The notes beneath the pieces were generated by a model that saw only the letters and a program-made list of their open reading frames with translations, made no database searches and was not told where the DNA came from. A stretch of DNA of 64,000 nt from Tessaracoccus lapidicaptus (GTDB taxonomy: Bacteria; Actinomycetota; Actinomycetes; Propionibacteriales; Propionibacteriaceae): the NCBI RefSeq assembly GCF_001693815.1, contig NZ_MBQD01000024.1, forward strand, positions 154,189 through 218,188, given 5' to 3'. The position numbers and the translations under genes were made by a program. Of the stretch, positions 42,511 to 50,877 are shown in pieces. The stretch's first letter is position 1; each line of letters starts with the position of its first letter.

Positions 42511-43260
42511 TCAGGCGGCGAGGTCGGCCCGGCTCAGGAGCCGGTGCCACCGGTTGTGCGGGAGGCTCGGGCGCAGGGCGGCGAGTCCGGTGGCGTACTT
42601 GGACACGGCGACGGGTCGGTGTCCGCGCCGCCAGAGCACGTGGTCGGCGGACGAGGGCCCGGCGCCGGACTTGGTCTCGACGATCACGACGCCGGGCGCG
42701 GTGCGGGTGCGGCCGGTGGCCCTGTCGCGCCATGTCAGCGCAGAGTCGACGGTGGCGCGGGAGGCGCCGTCGGGCATGAGCAGCGTGGTGCGCAGGTAGT
42801 CGACGTCGAGGGTGGGTGTGAGGGCGCCGTCGAGTTGGATCCGGTCCTCGGAGAGGGCGCCGTCGACGAAGCCCAGTCCATCGGCGTCGATCCTGTCGGC
42901 CGGCCCCGACCACGGGAGGCGTCGCTTGACCGTGGCGTCGCCGCGCCGGGTTTTGACCTCCAGGAAGCACTCGCCGCTGTCGACGTAGGTGCGGGTGCGC
43001 ACCTTGTAGCGGCGCCGTCTGCGGTGTGCCGTGCCCAGGTAGCAGGCGAGGTCGGGGGTGTCGAAGTACGTGGAGCGGTAGGCGAACGTGCGTGCGCCGT
43101 CGATCTCGAGGACCCGGGTCGCATGCGGCAGCGCGGCGAGCACGGCGTCGGCTGCGCTGGCGGCGAGGACGTACTTGCGGTCGACCCGCGTCAGGAGCGC
43201 GGCGGCCCGGTTGAGGTCGTCGAGCGTGACCGGGGCGCGATCGACGACGGCGATGCTCAT
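42511..43260 (-). CDS. VTC domain protein (polyphosphate polymerase-like)
   Basis: Protein of 249 residues with the VTC catalytic fold (a triphosphate-tunnel barrel). Basic and acidic tunnel residues are visible in VDRKYVLA, FAYRSTYFDTPDL, YKVRTRTYVDSGECFLEVKTRRG and VIVETKSG. In yeast the related domain makes polyphosphate from ATP; in bacteria the function of short VTC proteins is unproven. No membrane segment is present; the upstream DUF4956 protein supplies the membrane part. Its ATG overlaps the DUF4956 stop (ATGA). Confidence 0.88.
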   Translation of the reverse strand: MSIAVVDRAPVTLDDLNRAAALLTRVDRKYVLAASAADAVLAALPHATRVLEIDGARTFAYRSTYFDTPDLACYLGTAHRRRRRYKVRTRTYVDSGECFLEVKTRRGDATVKRRLPWSGPADRIDADGLGFVDGALSEDRIQLDGALTPTLDVDYLRTTLLMPDGASRATVDSALTWRDRATGRTRTAPGVVIVETKSGAGPSSADHVLWRRGHRPVAVSKYATGLAALRPSLPHNRWHRLLSRADLAA

Positions 43261-43829
43261 CGGGCCACCGCCAGGGCCGGGCGGCGGGAGGCGGCGCGGT
43301 AGCGGACATCGACGGTGGTGGTGTCATTGACGAAGTCGAGCCGCTGGACGGCGAGGTGTTTGACAGTGCCGCCGAGGCGGCCCTCCAGATAGTCCACCAG
43401 GGCAGCCCGGTCGGTGAGGGCGCGATCGACGACGACGACCTCGCGGAGGTAGCCGCGCAGGAGCAGCGGATGGTCAGCGACGAACATGGCTGCGAGCACC
43501 GTGGCCATGAGGCTGAGCGCCATGACGGGCTCGGAGCCAAGGCCGCTCAGCAGGCCGAGAGCCAGCGCGGAGAAGTAGTAGGCGATCTCGTGCTGAGCGA
43601 GTTCGTCGGACCGTAGTCGGATGATCGACAGGACGCCGAAGAGCCCGAGGCCCAGGCCCGCGCCGACCGCCGTCGACAGGAGCACGGAGCTGACCGCCAT
43701 GATGCCGAGGTTGACGCCGAGGTAGGCCACGACGAGGTCGCGGCGCCCGTGGCGGGGGAAGTAGAGCCCCAGCGTGAGGATCGCGATGGCGGCGACGTTG
43801 GCCAGATACAGCAGGGCGGTGGTGGACAC
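43257..43829 (-). CDS. DUF4956 family membrane protein
   Basis: Membrane protein of 190 residues with about four helices in the first 110 residues (VLLSTAVGAGLGLGLFGVLSIIRLRSDEL is the family-typical segment) and a cytoplasmic ferredoxin-like C-terminal domain ending YRAASRRPALAVAR. The DUF4956-VTC pairing is conserved in many bacteria. It opens a three-gene operon with the VTC protein and the beta-helix lipoprotein. It starts at 43829, 28 bases after an upstream GGAG-like site is not evident; the GTG start has only GAGTTCC-like text, so the ribosome site is weak. Confidence 0.85.
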   Translation of the reverse strand: MSTTALLYLANVAAIAILTLGLYFPRHGRRDLVVAYLGVNLGIMAVSSVLLSTAVGAGLGLGLFGVLSIIRLRSDELAQHEIAYYFSALALGLLSGLGSEPVMALSLMATVLAAMFVADHPLLLRGYLREVVVVDRALTDRAALVDYLEGRLGGTVKHLAVQRLDFVNDTTTVDVRYRAASRRPALAVAR

Positions 43830-43914
43830 GGGGAACTCCTCGGATCGGCGGGTGGTGGTGAGTACATTCCGCCAGCCGAATCTGTGGGGTGTCTGTGCCC
43901 GTCCTGCTGCGCCG

Positions 43915-44040
43915 CTATGAGTGTCGGCTCACCGTCGCGCGAGGCGTTCGGGATCGGAAGAGATGGGCCGGGTCGTAGTGCGCCTTGACGTCGGCCAGCC
44001 GCTCCTCATTGGCACCGCGGGTCGCTTCCCAAACGAGACG
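43915..44040 (-). pseudogene. C-terminal remnant of a FAD-linked (BBE-type) oxidase
   Basis: On the minus strand an open stretch reads RLVWEATRGANEERLADVKAHYDPAHLFRSR and then stops at 43915. The NEERLADVKAHYDPAHLFR pattern is the classic berberine-bridge (BBE) tail of FAD-binding PCMH oxidases. Everything upstream of it is gone, replaced by the promoter of the TspO-like gene. Only this tail of about 40 residues survives, so it is a relic. Confidence 0.6.
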
Positions 44041-44082
44041 ATGTTGTATAAGCTTTGTTCAAGCTTGATGAGAGGGGCTCCC

Positions 44083-44913
44083 ATGACCAGCACCACCGAC
44101 CGCATCCGACAGGTGGTCGTCACCGCCAGCGCGGTGTTCATGATCATCGGGTCCCTGTTCGGGATCGGGGTGATCGGCACTCGCGTCGAGGAGAGCGCCG
44201 GCGGCAGCCTCTCCGCGACCGCCACGCTCGTCGCCCCGGCGGTGAGCGCGTTCTCGATCTGGTCGGTCATCTACATGGGGCTCATCGCCTACGTGGTGTG
44301 GCAGTGGCTGCCGGCCAACGCGGCCACCCCTCGCGCCAGGGCCATCGGGTGGCTCGCCGCGTGGTCGATGGTGCTCAACGCCTCCTGGCTGCTGGTGACC
44401 CAGGTCGGCCAGCTGTGGCTGAGCGTCGTCGTGATCGTCGCGCTCGCGCTGGTGCTGGGGACGCTGGTGCGACGGCTGACGGTGATCGCGCCCCGGTCGT
44501 CCCGCGGGTGGATCGACGCCGAGCGCGTCGTCGTCGACGGCACCTTCGGGCTCTACCTCGGCTGGGTGTCGGTGGCCACCATCGCGAACATCACCGCGAC
44601 CCTCGTCGCGGCGGGCGTGGACCCCGGCCGCCCCGCCTCGGAGTTCTTCGCGGTCGCGGTGCTCGTGGTGGCGGCGGTGCTCGGGGTGATCCTCGCCCGC
44701 ACCCTCGGCGGGCGGCTCGCCGTCGCGGCGGCCATGGCGTGGGGCCTGAGCTGGATCGCGGTCGGCCGGATCACGGACGCCCCTGAATCGCTGCCCACCG
44801 GCATCGCGGCGGCGGTGGCCGCCGTGGTCGTCGTCGGCGCGGCCCTGGCCGTCCGGTTCGGGCCCGAGGCGCTCGGCGCGTCGCGGCGCCGGCCTGCCGC
44901 GGCCCGCGGCTAG
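44083..44913 (+). CDS. TspO/MBR-like tryptophan-rich membrane protein
   Basis: Membrane protein of 276 residues with seven or eight helices; tryptophans at FSIWSVIYMGLIAYVVWQWLP and LYLGWVSVATIANITAT recall the TspO/MBR family (tryptophan-rich sensory protein), although it is longer than the usual five-helix form. Role unknown, perhaps tetrapyrrole or stress sensing. The ATG at 44083 follows GAGAGGGG. Upstream, TATAAGCTTTGTTCAAGCTTGA holds two AAGCTT palindromes 11 bases apart that could bind a regulator. Confidence 0.72.
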   Translation: MTSTTDRIRQVVVTASAVFMIIGSLFGIGVIGTRVEESAGGSLSATATLVAPAVSAFSIWSVIYMGLIAYVVWQWLPANAATPRARAIGWLAAWSMVLNASWLLVTQVGQLWLSVVVIVALALVLGTLVRRLTVIAPRSSRGWIDAERVVVDGTFGLYLGWVSVATIANITATLVAAGVDPGRPASEFFAVAVLVVAAVLGVILARTLGGRLAVAAAMAWGLSWIAVGRITDAPESLPTGIAAAVAAVVVVGAALAVRFGPEALGASRRRPAAARG

Positions 44914-44917
44914 TCCT

Positions 44918-44934
44918 CCGCTCCGGCAGAGCGG
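44918..44934. terminator. Stem-loop between convergent TspO-like and LAL genes
   Basis: CCGCTC-CGGCA-GAGCGG forms a 6-bp stem in the 45-base convergent gap. There is no U-run, so efficiency is uncertain. Confidence 0.35.
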
Positions 44935-44958
44935 CCACGGCCGGCCCCAGAGTTCGGG

Positions 44959-47883
44959 CTACTCGTCGGGCACCTGGGCTGCGAGCACCGCGGCTTCCGT
45001 CCGGCTGGCGACCCCGAGCTTGCGCAGGATGGCAGACACGTGGACGCTGGCGGTCTTCTCGCTGATGAACAGCCGACGCCCGATCTGGCGATTGGTGAGG
45101 CCCTCCGCGACCAGCCGGAGGACCTGCCGTTCCCGGTCGGTGAGATGCGGAACAAGGCCGGCGGCAGAGGTGCGGGCCGGTGCGTCGAGCATGTGGGCCC
45201 GGGCCAGCACGTCTCTCACCCTGCGCAGCGTGAAGAGATCCTCGATCCGCTCCGCCCAGTCGGCAGCGGCGCCCAGGGTGAGGGCGGCCTCCCCGCGCTC
45301 TCCGGCCAGCAGTTCGGCCTCCCCGAGGCGGTACAGCGCGTCCGAGTGATACTGAGCGGGGACCCGTCCGCGGGCCGCCGCCTCGACAGCTGCCCGCCAC
45401 GCGGCCAGGTCCGTCCCGGTGCCGGCGGGCCCGGAGAGCCGGGCGTCGACCATGGCTCGCCAGTCACCCGCGACCTCCCAGATGCTGAGCCGGTCCAAGG
45501 CCTCGCGCAGCGTCGCCTCGGCGTCGGGGTAGGGCGCCGGTTCGCCCGCGAGCAGGACCTCAGCATGATCGCGGCGCAGCGCTGCGAGTACCTCGGCACC
45601 CAGCACCAGCAGCCTGAGCGCGGCGCGGCTGGCAACATTCCGTGGAGCCGCCCAAACCTGCTCAACCTGAGTCCAGGCCCGCGGGAGATCACCCAGCGCG
45701 AGAGCGACGGCGCCCACCGTCCGCGCCGCGGTCAAGGCCCCCGTGGAACTCCGTCGGGCGCCGTCGATCGCCTCGGCATGCCGGGCCAGCAGCTCGTCCG
45801 CGGCGACGGCCTGATCACGGAGACGGAGGATGTCGGCCTGCGCGAGTCGGCAGTAGCCGCTGACGAAAGCCCAGGGTCCCAGCGCGATGAGGGCCTGCCC
45901 CACGCGTTCGGCCTCCGCCAGGTTGCCCAGATCGATGTGGATGTTCATGACGTGCAACGAGATCGCGCTGCCCCAGCTGCGCTGCTTCCAGGTGTCCCGT
46001 GCGAGGCCGAGGGCGGCCCGACCCTCCTCCAGGGCTTCGCGGTGCCGCCCGACGAGCCGCAACAGCTCAAGGCGCAACCCAGCGGCGCGCAGCACGTTGA
46101 CCGGGTCGTCGTCCATGGCCATGGCCTCCGCCAAACCGTCGAGGGCCGCGTCGACGTCGCCCGCGGCGCCACGGATGGAGGCGATGGACGTGAGCACCCT
46201 GACCAGCTCAGCTCTGGCCTTGGACGCGATGGGTTCCGGCGGTCCACGGTCAAGGAGGCTCCTGGCTCCGTCCAGGGCCTCGTGGAGCCGACTCCACCCC
46301 ACCTCGGCGTCCCCGTAGAAGGCCTGCACGATGCCGAGACCGCAGGTCACCCGCACCCGGGCCAGCCGATCGAGGTCGTCGGTGTCCGGACGCAGTTCGG
46401 CATAGGCAGCCTCCGCGAGGTCGCAGATCCCCGGCAGCCCGAGACCCTGCGCGAAGATGGTCTGCTCATGCAGGAGCAACGCCCGGCTGCGGTGGTCGTC
46501 GGGGTCGCAGCGGCCGAGTTCGCGCTGCAGCAGGGCGAGAGACCGCGGGTCCGCCGTCTCCATATAGGAGGCCGCGACCTCGAGGACGAAGTCGACCCGA
46601 TCGCTGCCGACCAGGGTGGCCGCATCCTCCACCTCGGGCCAGAGGTCGAGGACCTGCTCCCCGAACCGGGCCGCGCTGGCGAGGGCCGCCGTCGCCTTGG
46701 CGTCGCGTGTGGCCTGCACCAGCGCCGTGAACGCCCGCCGCACGTCCCCCACGGCTGCCCAGTGGTGCGCAATCTGCGCCGCGGTTCCCGGCTCCCCCGC
46801 CGCTTCGAGGGCCTCCGCATACCGGGCGTGGAACCGGGCACGCTCGCCCGGCAGCACCTGCCCTTCGACGGCCTCCTGGGTCAGCGCGTGCCGGAAGGAG
46901 TAGGAGGCAGACTGCGTCGTGAGGATGTTCGCGGCGATTGCTTCCCGGAGAGCCGAGTCCAGCTCGGCGCTGCTGCGGTCGTACACGGCCTCGAGCAGGC
47001 GATGCGTGACCGACAGCCCGCCCACCGCGGCCATCCGCAGCATCGCCTGTGCCCCCTCGCTCACCGAGTCATAACGGGCCAGCACCACATCGCGCAGCGA
47101 CTCCGGCAGAGCTCGGCCCTCGAGCGCAAGCAACTCCTCGACCAGGAACGGCACACCGTCGCTGCGGCGCAGGAGCTCATCGATGTCGACGGCGTCGTCC
47201 CGACCCCGGATGTGCGCGACCTGCGCGGCGACCTCGGCCCGGTCCAGTCGGCTCAGTTCGAGGCGGAAGACGTGGCGCATCCGCTCCAGCTCAACCAGGA
47301 AGGTCCGCAGCGGCGTGGCGCGCGACACGCCGTCGGTGCGGCAGCTGAGCGCGAGCATGATGCGACCCTCGCGGATGCGCCCCACGACCCCTCGCAGCAG
47401 GTCCAGCGTGGCGGCGTCGGCCCAGTGCAGATCCTCCAGCACCACGAGAATGGGGGTGACCCGCGAGAGGCCCACCAGGGCTCCCCTGACGGCCTCATGC
47501 ATCCGGTCGCGGGCAGGTGCGTCTGTTGCTCCGTCGCCCAATTCCGGGAGAAGTGTCGTAAGCGTCGCGAGGTGTTCATCCCCGACGGCATCGCGGAAGG
47601 AGTCGGCCCCGAAGTCCTGCACCAGGTCGCGTAGCGCGTCGCGGACGGGCTCGAACGGCGTCCCGAGGGCGCCGAGGTCGACGCACTGACCGACGGCAAC
47701 GGCCGCGTCAGGGCGCAGTTGGTCGGCGAACTCACGCAGCAGGCGGGTTTTGCCGATTCCCGCCTCGCCGGTCACAACGACGCCCCTGGGGGTGTTGCGC
47801 CTGGATGCGGCGAAGATGTCGTGCAGACGCACCAGCTCTGGGGCTCTGCCGACTATGAACGGGCTGACCGAGGAGTCCGTCAT
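44959..47883 (-). CDS. Large ATP-binding LuxR-type regulator (LAL family)
   Basis: Transcription activator of 974 residues. The N-terminal AAA/NACHT-like module has the Walker A GEAGIGKTRLL (residues 38-48) and a Walker B ILVVLEDLHWADAATLDLL. A long middle of TPR-like helical repeats follows (about residues 330-880). The C-terminal LuxR helix-turn-helix reads LTDRERQVLRLVAEGLTNRQIGRRL (from about residue 912). LAL proteins respond to small ligands and often control sugar use or secondary metabolism; the target here is unknown. The nearest neighbours are the 70-residue protein and the FAD/Rieske gene. Confidence 0.92.
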   Translation of the reverse strand: MTDSSVSPFIVGRAPELVRLHDIFAASRRNTPRGVVVTGEAGIGKTRLLREFADQLRPDAAVAVGQCVDLGALGTPFEPVRDALRDLVQDFGADSFRDAVGDEHLATLTTLLPELGDGATDAPARDRMHEAVRGALVGLSRVTPILVVLEDLHWADAATLDLLRGVVGRIREGRIMLALSCRTDGVSRATPLRTFLVELERMRHVFRLELSRLDRAEVAAQVAHIRGRDDAVDIDELLRRSDGVPFLVEELLALEGRALPESLRDVVLARYDSVSEGAQAMLRMAAVGGLSVTHRLLEAVYDRSSAELDSALREAIAANILTTQSASYSFRHALTQEAVEGQVLPGERARFHARYAEALEAAGEPGTAAQIAHHWAAVGDVRRAFTALVQATRDAKATAALASAARFGEQVLDLWPEVEDAATLVGSDRVDFVLEVAASYMETADPRSLALLQRELGRCDPDDHRSRALLLHEQTIFAQGLGLPGICDLAEAAYAELRPDTDDLDRLARVRVTCGLGIVQAFYGDAEVGWSRLHEALDGARSLLDRGPPEPIASKARAELVRVLTSIASIRGAAGDVDAALDGLAEAMAMDDDPVNVLRAAGLRLELLRLVGRHREALEEGRAALGLARDTWKQRSWGSAISLHVMNIHIDLGNLAEAERVGQALIALGPWAFVSGYCRLAQADILRLRDQAVAADELLARHAEAIDGARRSSTGALTAARTVGAVALALGDLPRAWTQVEQVWAAPRNVASRAALRLLVLGAEVLAALRRDHAEVLLAGEPAPYPDAEATLREALDRLSIWEVAGDWRAMVDARLSGPAGTGTDLAAWRAAVEAAARGRVPAQYHSDALYRLGEAELLAGERGEAALTLGAAADWAERIEDLFTLRRVRDVLARAHMLDAPARTSAAGLVPHLTDRERQVLRLVAEGLTNRQIGRRLFISEKTASVHVSAILRKLGVASRTEAAVLAAQVPDE

Positions 47884-47947
47884 ACCTCATGGTGTCACAG
47901 GGACCACGCCCCCACCAGGGTGCGCCGACGCGGCCCTGGCACGCGGG

Positions 47948-48160
47948 TCAGGTCCCGCTGAGGGCGGTGTGATGCCCGGGGAGCCGCATGCCGCGGAAGA
48001 CGTCCATCACGCCCTCCCACCAGGACCAGTGATGATCCGGGCCGGGCTCGGCGAGGCGGTTGCGTTCGGCGATGATTCTGCGCACCTCCGCGTCCATGGC
48101 CACGCCGTCGGCGCGGTCGCGGTACACAGTTGATGCGAGGTTGACGTCGAGTTGCGACAT
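47948..48160 (-). CDS. Hypothetical 70-residue protein
   Basis: Small acidic-basic mixed protein starting MSQLDVNLASTVYRDRADG, with a Trp-rich centre (DHHWSWWEGVMDVFRGMRLPG). No signal peptide or membrane helix, and no family I recognise. AAAGGAG precedes the ATG at a good distance, which supports translation. It lies just upstream of the LAL gene on the same strand (65 bases away) and just downstream of a strong nested inverted repeat, so it may be part of the LAL regulon. Confidence 0.65.
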   Translation of the reverse strand: MSQLDVNLASTVYRDRADGVAMDAEVRRIIAERNRLAEPGPDHHWSWWEGVMDVFRGMRLPGHHTALSGT

Positions 48161-48211
48161 TGCTGGGCTCCTTTGGCTCGTCCCCCCGACGGGGCCATGA
48201 CCCAACAGTGC

Positions 48212-48287
48212 GCCCTAAGGGGGCCCGGCCACATCAGGCATCTGCCCTATGCGCCATGCCTGGCGGGCGGCACGCACTCCTTAGGGC
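48212..48287. promoter_or_regulatory. Nested inverted repeat in front of the 70-aa gene
   Basis: Outer arms GCCCTAAGG (48212-48220) and CCTTAGGGC (48279-48287) are a perfect 9-bp match. Inside them CAGGCAT (48235-48241) and ATGCCTG (48256-48262) form a perfect 7-bp match. It lies in the 158-base gap between the FAD/Rieske stop and the 70-aa gene, and could be a structured leader, a terminator or a double operator. Confidence 0.6.
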
Positions 48288-48318
48288 ATCGCACCTTTCC
48301 GCCTTGAGCGCGAGCGGG

Positions 48319-49821
48319 TCACTCGACGCCCGGGAGGTCGGCCACGGCCGGGCCCTCGAGGAGCGCGCCGTCGGGCGCGAACCGCGACCCGTGCAGCGGG
48401 CAGTCCCACGACTTCTCCGCGTCGTTCCATCGGACCACCCCGCCGAGGTGCGTGCAGATGCCGGACACCCGGCAGGTGACGCCGTCGACGGTGGAGACGG
48501 CCTCGGGGACGCCGCGCGGCCCGCGGCCCACGACCCCCTCACCCTCGGCCGGCGGCTCGTCGGGCAGCCCACCCACCTCGGCCTGCACCCAATCCTTCGC
48601 GAGCGTGGCGGCCACCTTGGCATTCGGCGCCAGCGCGCTGAGCAGCGTGGACGACGTCGGCGTGCGCTCGGCGAGCACGTCGGCCCACGGCATCGATCCG
48701 TCGAGCAGCCGGCCGCTCAGCATCAGCGCGGCCGCGACCCCGTTGGTCATGCCCCACTTGTTGTACCCCGTCGCCACGAAGATGCGGCCCTCCCCGCGCG
48801 GAAGCTCACCGACGTAGGGGACGCGATCCACGGCCCGGTAGTCCTGCGCGGACCAGGCGTGAGTGGGCTCGGCGCCCGGGAAGTGCTCGGCGGTCCACCG
48901 CCGCAGGTCGGCGACGGCGGCGGCCTCGGAGTCTGTCCGGCCCACGACGTGCCCGTTGCCGCCGACCATGAGAAGTTCCCCGTCGACGACGGGCACCGTC
49001 CGCAGCGACCGGCCGGGGCCGTCGACGCTCAGGTACATCCCCTGCGGGATGGCGCCCGGGACCCGGTAGGTGGTGGCGTAGGAGCGGTGCGGCTCCAGCT
49101 TCGCGAAATAGCCCCCGCGGTCCAGGATCGGGGTGCCGGTGGCGAGGATCAGCTGGTCGGCCTCGAGGCCGCCCGCGGTGGTGCTCACGTTCACCGAGGA
49201 GTCCACCTCGGCGTCGGTGACCCGGACGCCCTCGATGACGACCCCACCGTGCTCGACAAGGTCCTCGAGGAGAGCGTCGAGCACGACCAGCGGATGAATC
49301 TGCAGCTGGTCGGGCAGGGCGAGTGCACCGGAGACGTCGAAGGGCAGCCCGGTGTCGGTGGTCCACGTGACGCCGGTCAGCCCGGCGGCGCGGCAGGCCG
49401 CGAGCTCGTCCTCGAGCGTGCTCACGCCGTCGCCCCCGAAGGCGAACGTGTAGGCGGTGCGGCGCTGGAACTCGATGTCGCGCTCCTCCAGGAAGCGCGC
49501 GAGCCACGCCTGGGCCTCGCGGTTGCCGTCGACGTACGCGGCCAGCACCTCGTCACTCTGATGAGACCGGATGTCCGACAAGGTGCTGCCCTGCAGCAGC
49601 GACACCTTCGCGGTGGTGTTCCCCGTGGCGACGGCACCGACGCTGCGGGCCTCGACGACAGCGACCCGGTGCCCGGCGCGGGCGAGGAGCGCCGCGGTGG
49701 CGAGACCGGTCAGGCCGGCGCCGGCGACGACCGTGTCGAAGCGGCTCCCCTCAGGGAACGGCCGGGCTGCGACGTGCGGCGCGGGATGGGTGGCGAACCA
49801 GACAGACGTCATCGACTCCAT
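48319..49821 (-). CDS. FAD-dependent oxidoreductase with C-terminal Rieske domain
   Basis: Two-domain redox enzyme of 500 residues. The N-terminal DAO/FAD part has VVAGAGLTGLATAALLARAGHRVAVVEA (residues 31-58) and a late GRIFVATGYNKWGMTNGVAAALML. The C-terminal 75 residues are a Rieske [2Fe-2S] domain with CTHLGG and CPLHGSRF (ligand pairs C-H and C-H). This fusion is found in many actinobacteria and cyanobacteria; the substrate is unknown. Possible starts are ATG 49821 (MESMTSVW) and 49812. It follows the SRPBCC gene by 9 bases and is likely co-transcribed with it. Confidence 0.9.
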   Translation of the reverse strand: MESMTSVWFATHPAPHVAARPFPEGSRFDTVVAGAGLTGLATAALLARAGHRVAVVEARSVGAVATGNTTAKVSLLQGSTLSDIRSHQSDEVLAAYVDGNREAQAWLARFLEERDIEFQRRTAYTFAFGGDGVSTLEDELAACRAAGLTGVTWTTDTGLPFDVSGALALPDQLQIHPLVVLDALLEDLVEHGGVVIEGVRVTDAEVDSSVNVSTTAGGLEADQLILATGTPILDRGGYFAKLEPHRSYATTYRVPGAIPQGMYLSVDGPGRSLRTVPVVDGELLMVGGNGHVVGRTDSEAAAVADLRRWTAEHFPGAEPTHAWSAQDYRAVDRVPYVGELPRGEGRIFVATGYNKWGMTNGVAAALMLSGRLLDGSMPWADVLAERTPTSSTLLSALAPNAKVAATLAKDWVQAEVGGLPDEPPAEGEGVVGRGPRGVPEAVSTVDGVTCRVSGICTHLGGVVRWNDAEKSWDCPLHGSRFAPDGALLEGPAVADLPGVE

Positions 49822-49830
49822 GACCCATCA

Positions 49831-50268
49831 TTACCCGCCGTCCAGCAGTTTAGACAGCATTCTGCGGTATCCCTCGCGCAGTATCCGGGCGGCGACGGGC
49901 TGGAGGGATCGCGGCAGCCAGGGGATCTCGACCGTCTGCTCCCACCGGACGCGGCTGCCGGTCGCGGCGGGGGTGACGGTGATGTTGATGGCGCCGGCGA
50001 TGATGCGACCCTCCTTGACGATGCGCGCCGCGGGAGGATCAAAGGAGAGTGACAGGATCCGCATCGGATCGTCGAAACCCACCCGTCCGACGGCGGTTCG
50101 GCCCACGAATGTGAGTCCTGTCGCGAGCCCGTCCGGGGCCACCGCCGGCGTGACCGTGGTGAGCGGGATGAGGCGGGAGTGGGCGCGGAGATCCAGTACC
50201 CGGCGCAGCGCCTCGTCCGGCGGGCAGGAAGCGGGCAGGTCGACGACGAACGCTGCGGTGCGGGACAT
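49831..50268 (-). CDS. SRPBCC family protein
   Basis: Small START/Bet v1-fold protein of 145 residues (polyketide cyclase-like). The fold is suggested by the opening AAFVVDLPASCPPDEALRRVLDLRAHSRLIPLT, strands such as WEQTVEIPWLP, and a long C-terminal helix REGYRRMLSKLLDGG. It would bind a hydrophobic ligand in the cytoplasm. A TAGCAT box 6 nt upstream of the ATG indicates a leaderless mRNA. The downstream FAD/Rieske gene probably belongs to the same transcript. Confidence 0.82.
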   Translation of the reverse strand: MSRTAAFVVDLPASCPPDEALRRVLDLRAHSRLIPLTTVTPAVAPDGLATGLTFVGRTAVGRVGFDDPMRILSLSFDPPAARIVKEGRIIAGAINITVTPAATGSRVRWEQTVEIPWLPRSLQPVAARILREGYRRMLSKLLDGG

Positions 50269-50274
50269 GTCGCC

Positions 50275-50280
50275 ATGCTA
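50275..50280 (-). promoter_or_regulatory. -10 element TAGCAT for leaderless SRPBCC gene
   Basis: Minus strand TAGCAT, 6 nt, ATG at 50268. Confidence 0.5.
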
Positions 50281-50382
50281 TGTGCGCGGGCCGGGCCGGA
50301 TCGGGTTTCGGGGAACGGAAGGGGGGTACGGGGAAGAGGTGGGGCCCGACCGGACCCCCAACTCAGTGAGGAGGAGAAAACG

Positions 50383-50778
50383 ATGCATCTCGAGATGCTG
50401 CGAAGCCACCCGATCACCACCCCCGATGTCTCCGCGGTGGGCGATGCGCTCGCCGCCTTGGCCGAGTGTGCCCAGGTGTGCACGCTGTGCGCCGATGCCT
50501 GCCTGGCGGAGGACATGGTCGCTGACCTGCGCGCCTGCATCCGGCTGAACCAGGACTGCGCGGACGTCTGCGCCACCGCCGAGCGGGTCGTCGCCCGCCG
50601 AGTGGCCGGCGACGACGCCGTCGTGGACGCCGTGCTGCGCGCGTGCGTCGCGGCATGCTCCGCATGCGCCACCGAGTGCGAGCGGCACGCCGACATGCAT
50701 GAGCACTGCAGGATCTGCGCCGAGGCGTGCCGGAAGTGCGAGGAGGCGTGCACGCGCCTTCTCGGTGCCGCGGCCTGA
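50383..50778 (+). CDS. Four-helix-bundle copper-storage-like protein (Csp/DUF326)
   Basis: Protein of 131 residues with 16 cysteines, mostly as CxxxC pairs along helices: CAQVCTLCADAC, CIRLNQDCADVC, CVAACSACATEC and CRICAEACRKCEEAC. This is the Csp pattern, in which a tetramer of four-helix bundles stores many Cu(I) ions inside. No signal peptide is visible, so it is of the cytosolic Csp3 type. A strong GAGGAGGAG ribosome site precedes the ATG. I looked for a CsoR-like operator upstream but could not identify a convincing one. A stem-loop terminator follows. Confidence 0.88.
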   Translation: MHLEMLRSHPITTPDVSAVGDALAALAECAQVCTLCADACLAEDMVADLRACIRLNQDCADVCATAERVVARRVAGDDAVVDAVLRACVAACSACATECERHADMHEHCRICAEACRKCEEACTRLLGAAA

Positions 50779-50789
50779 TTCAGTCGGCA

Positions 50790-50825
50790 CGAGCCGGCCG
50801 AGCTGATTGCAGCCCGGCCGGCTCG
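50790..50825. terminator. Terminator stem-loop between csp-like and acyl-CoA dehydrogenase genes
   Basis: CGAGCCGGCC and GGCCGGCTCG form a perfect 10-bp stem with a 16-base loop, 12 bases past the csp-like stop and in a convergent gap, so it may serve both strands. Confidence 0.6.
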
Positions 50826-50877
50826 GCTGCGTCCTGGGCGGACTAATGGCGGCGTGGCTTCCTGGGCTCAGCGACCG

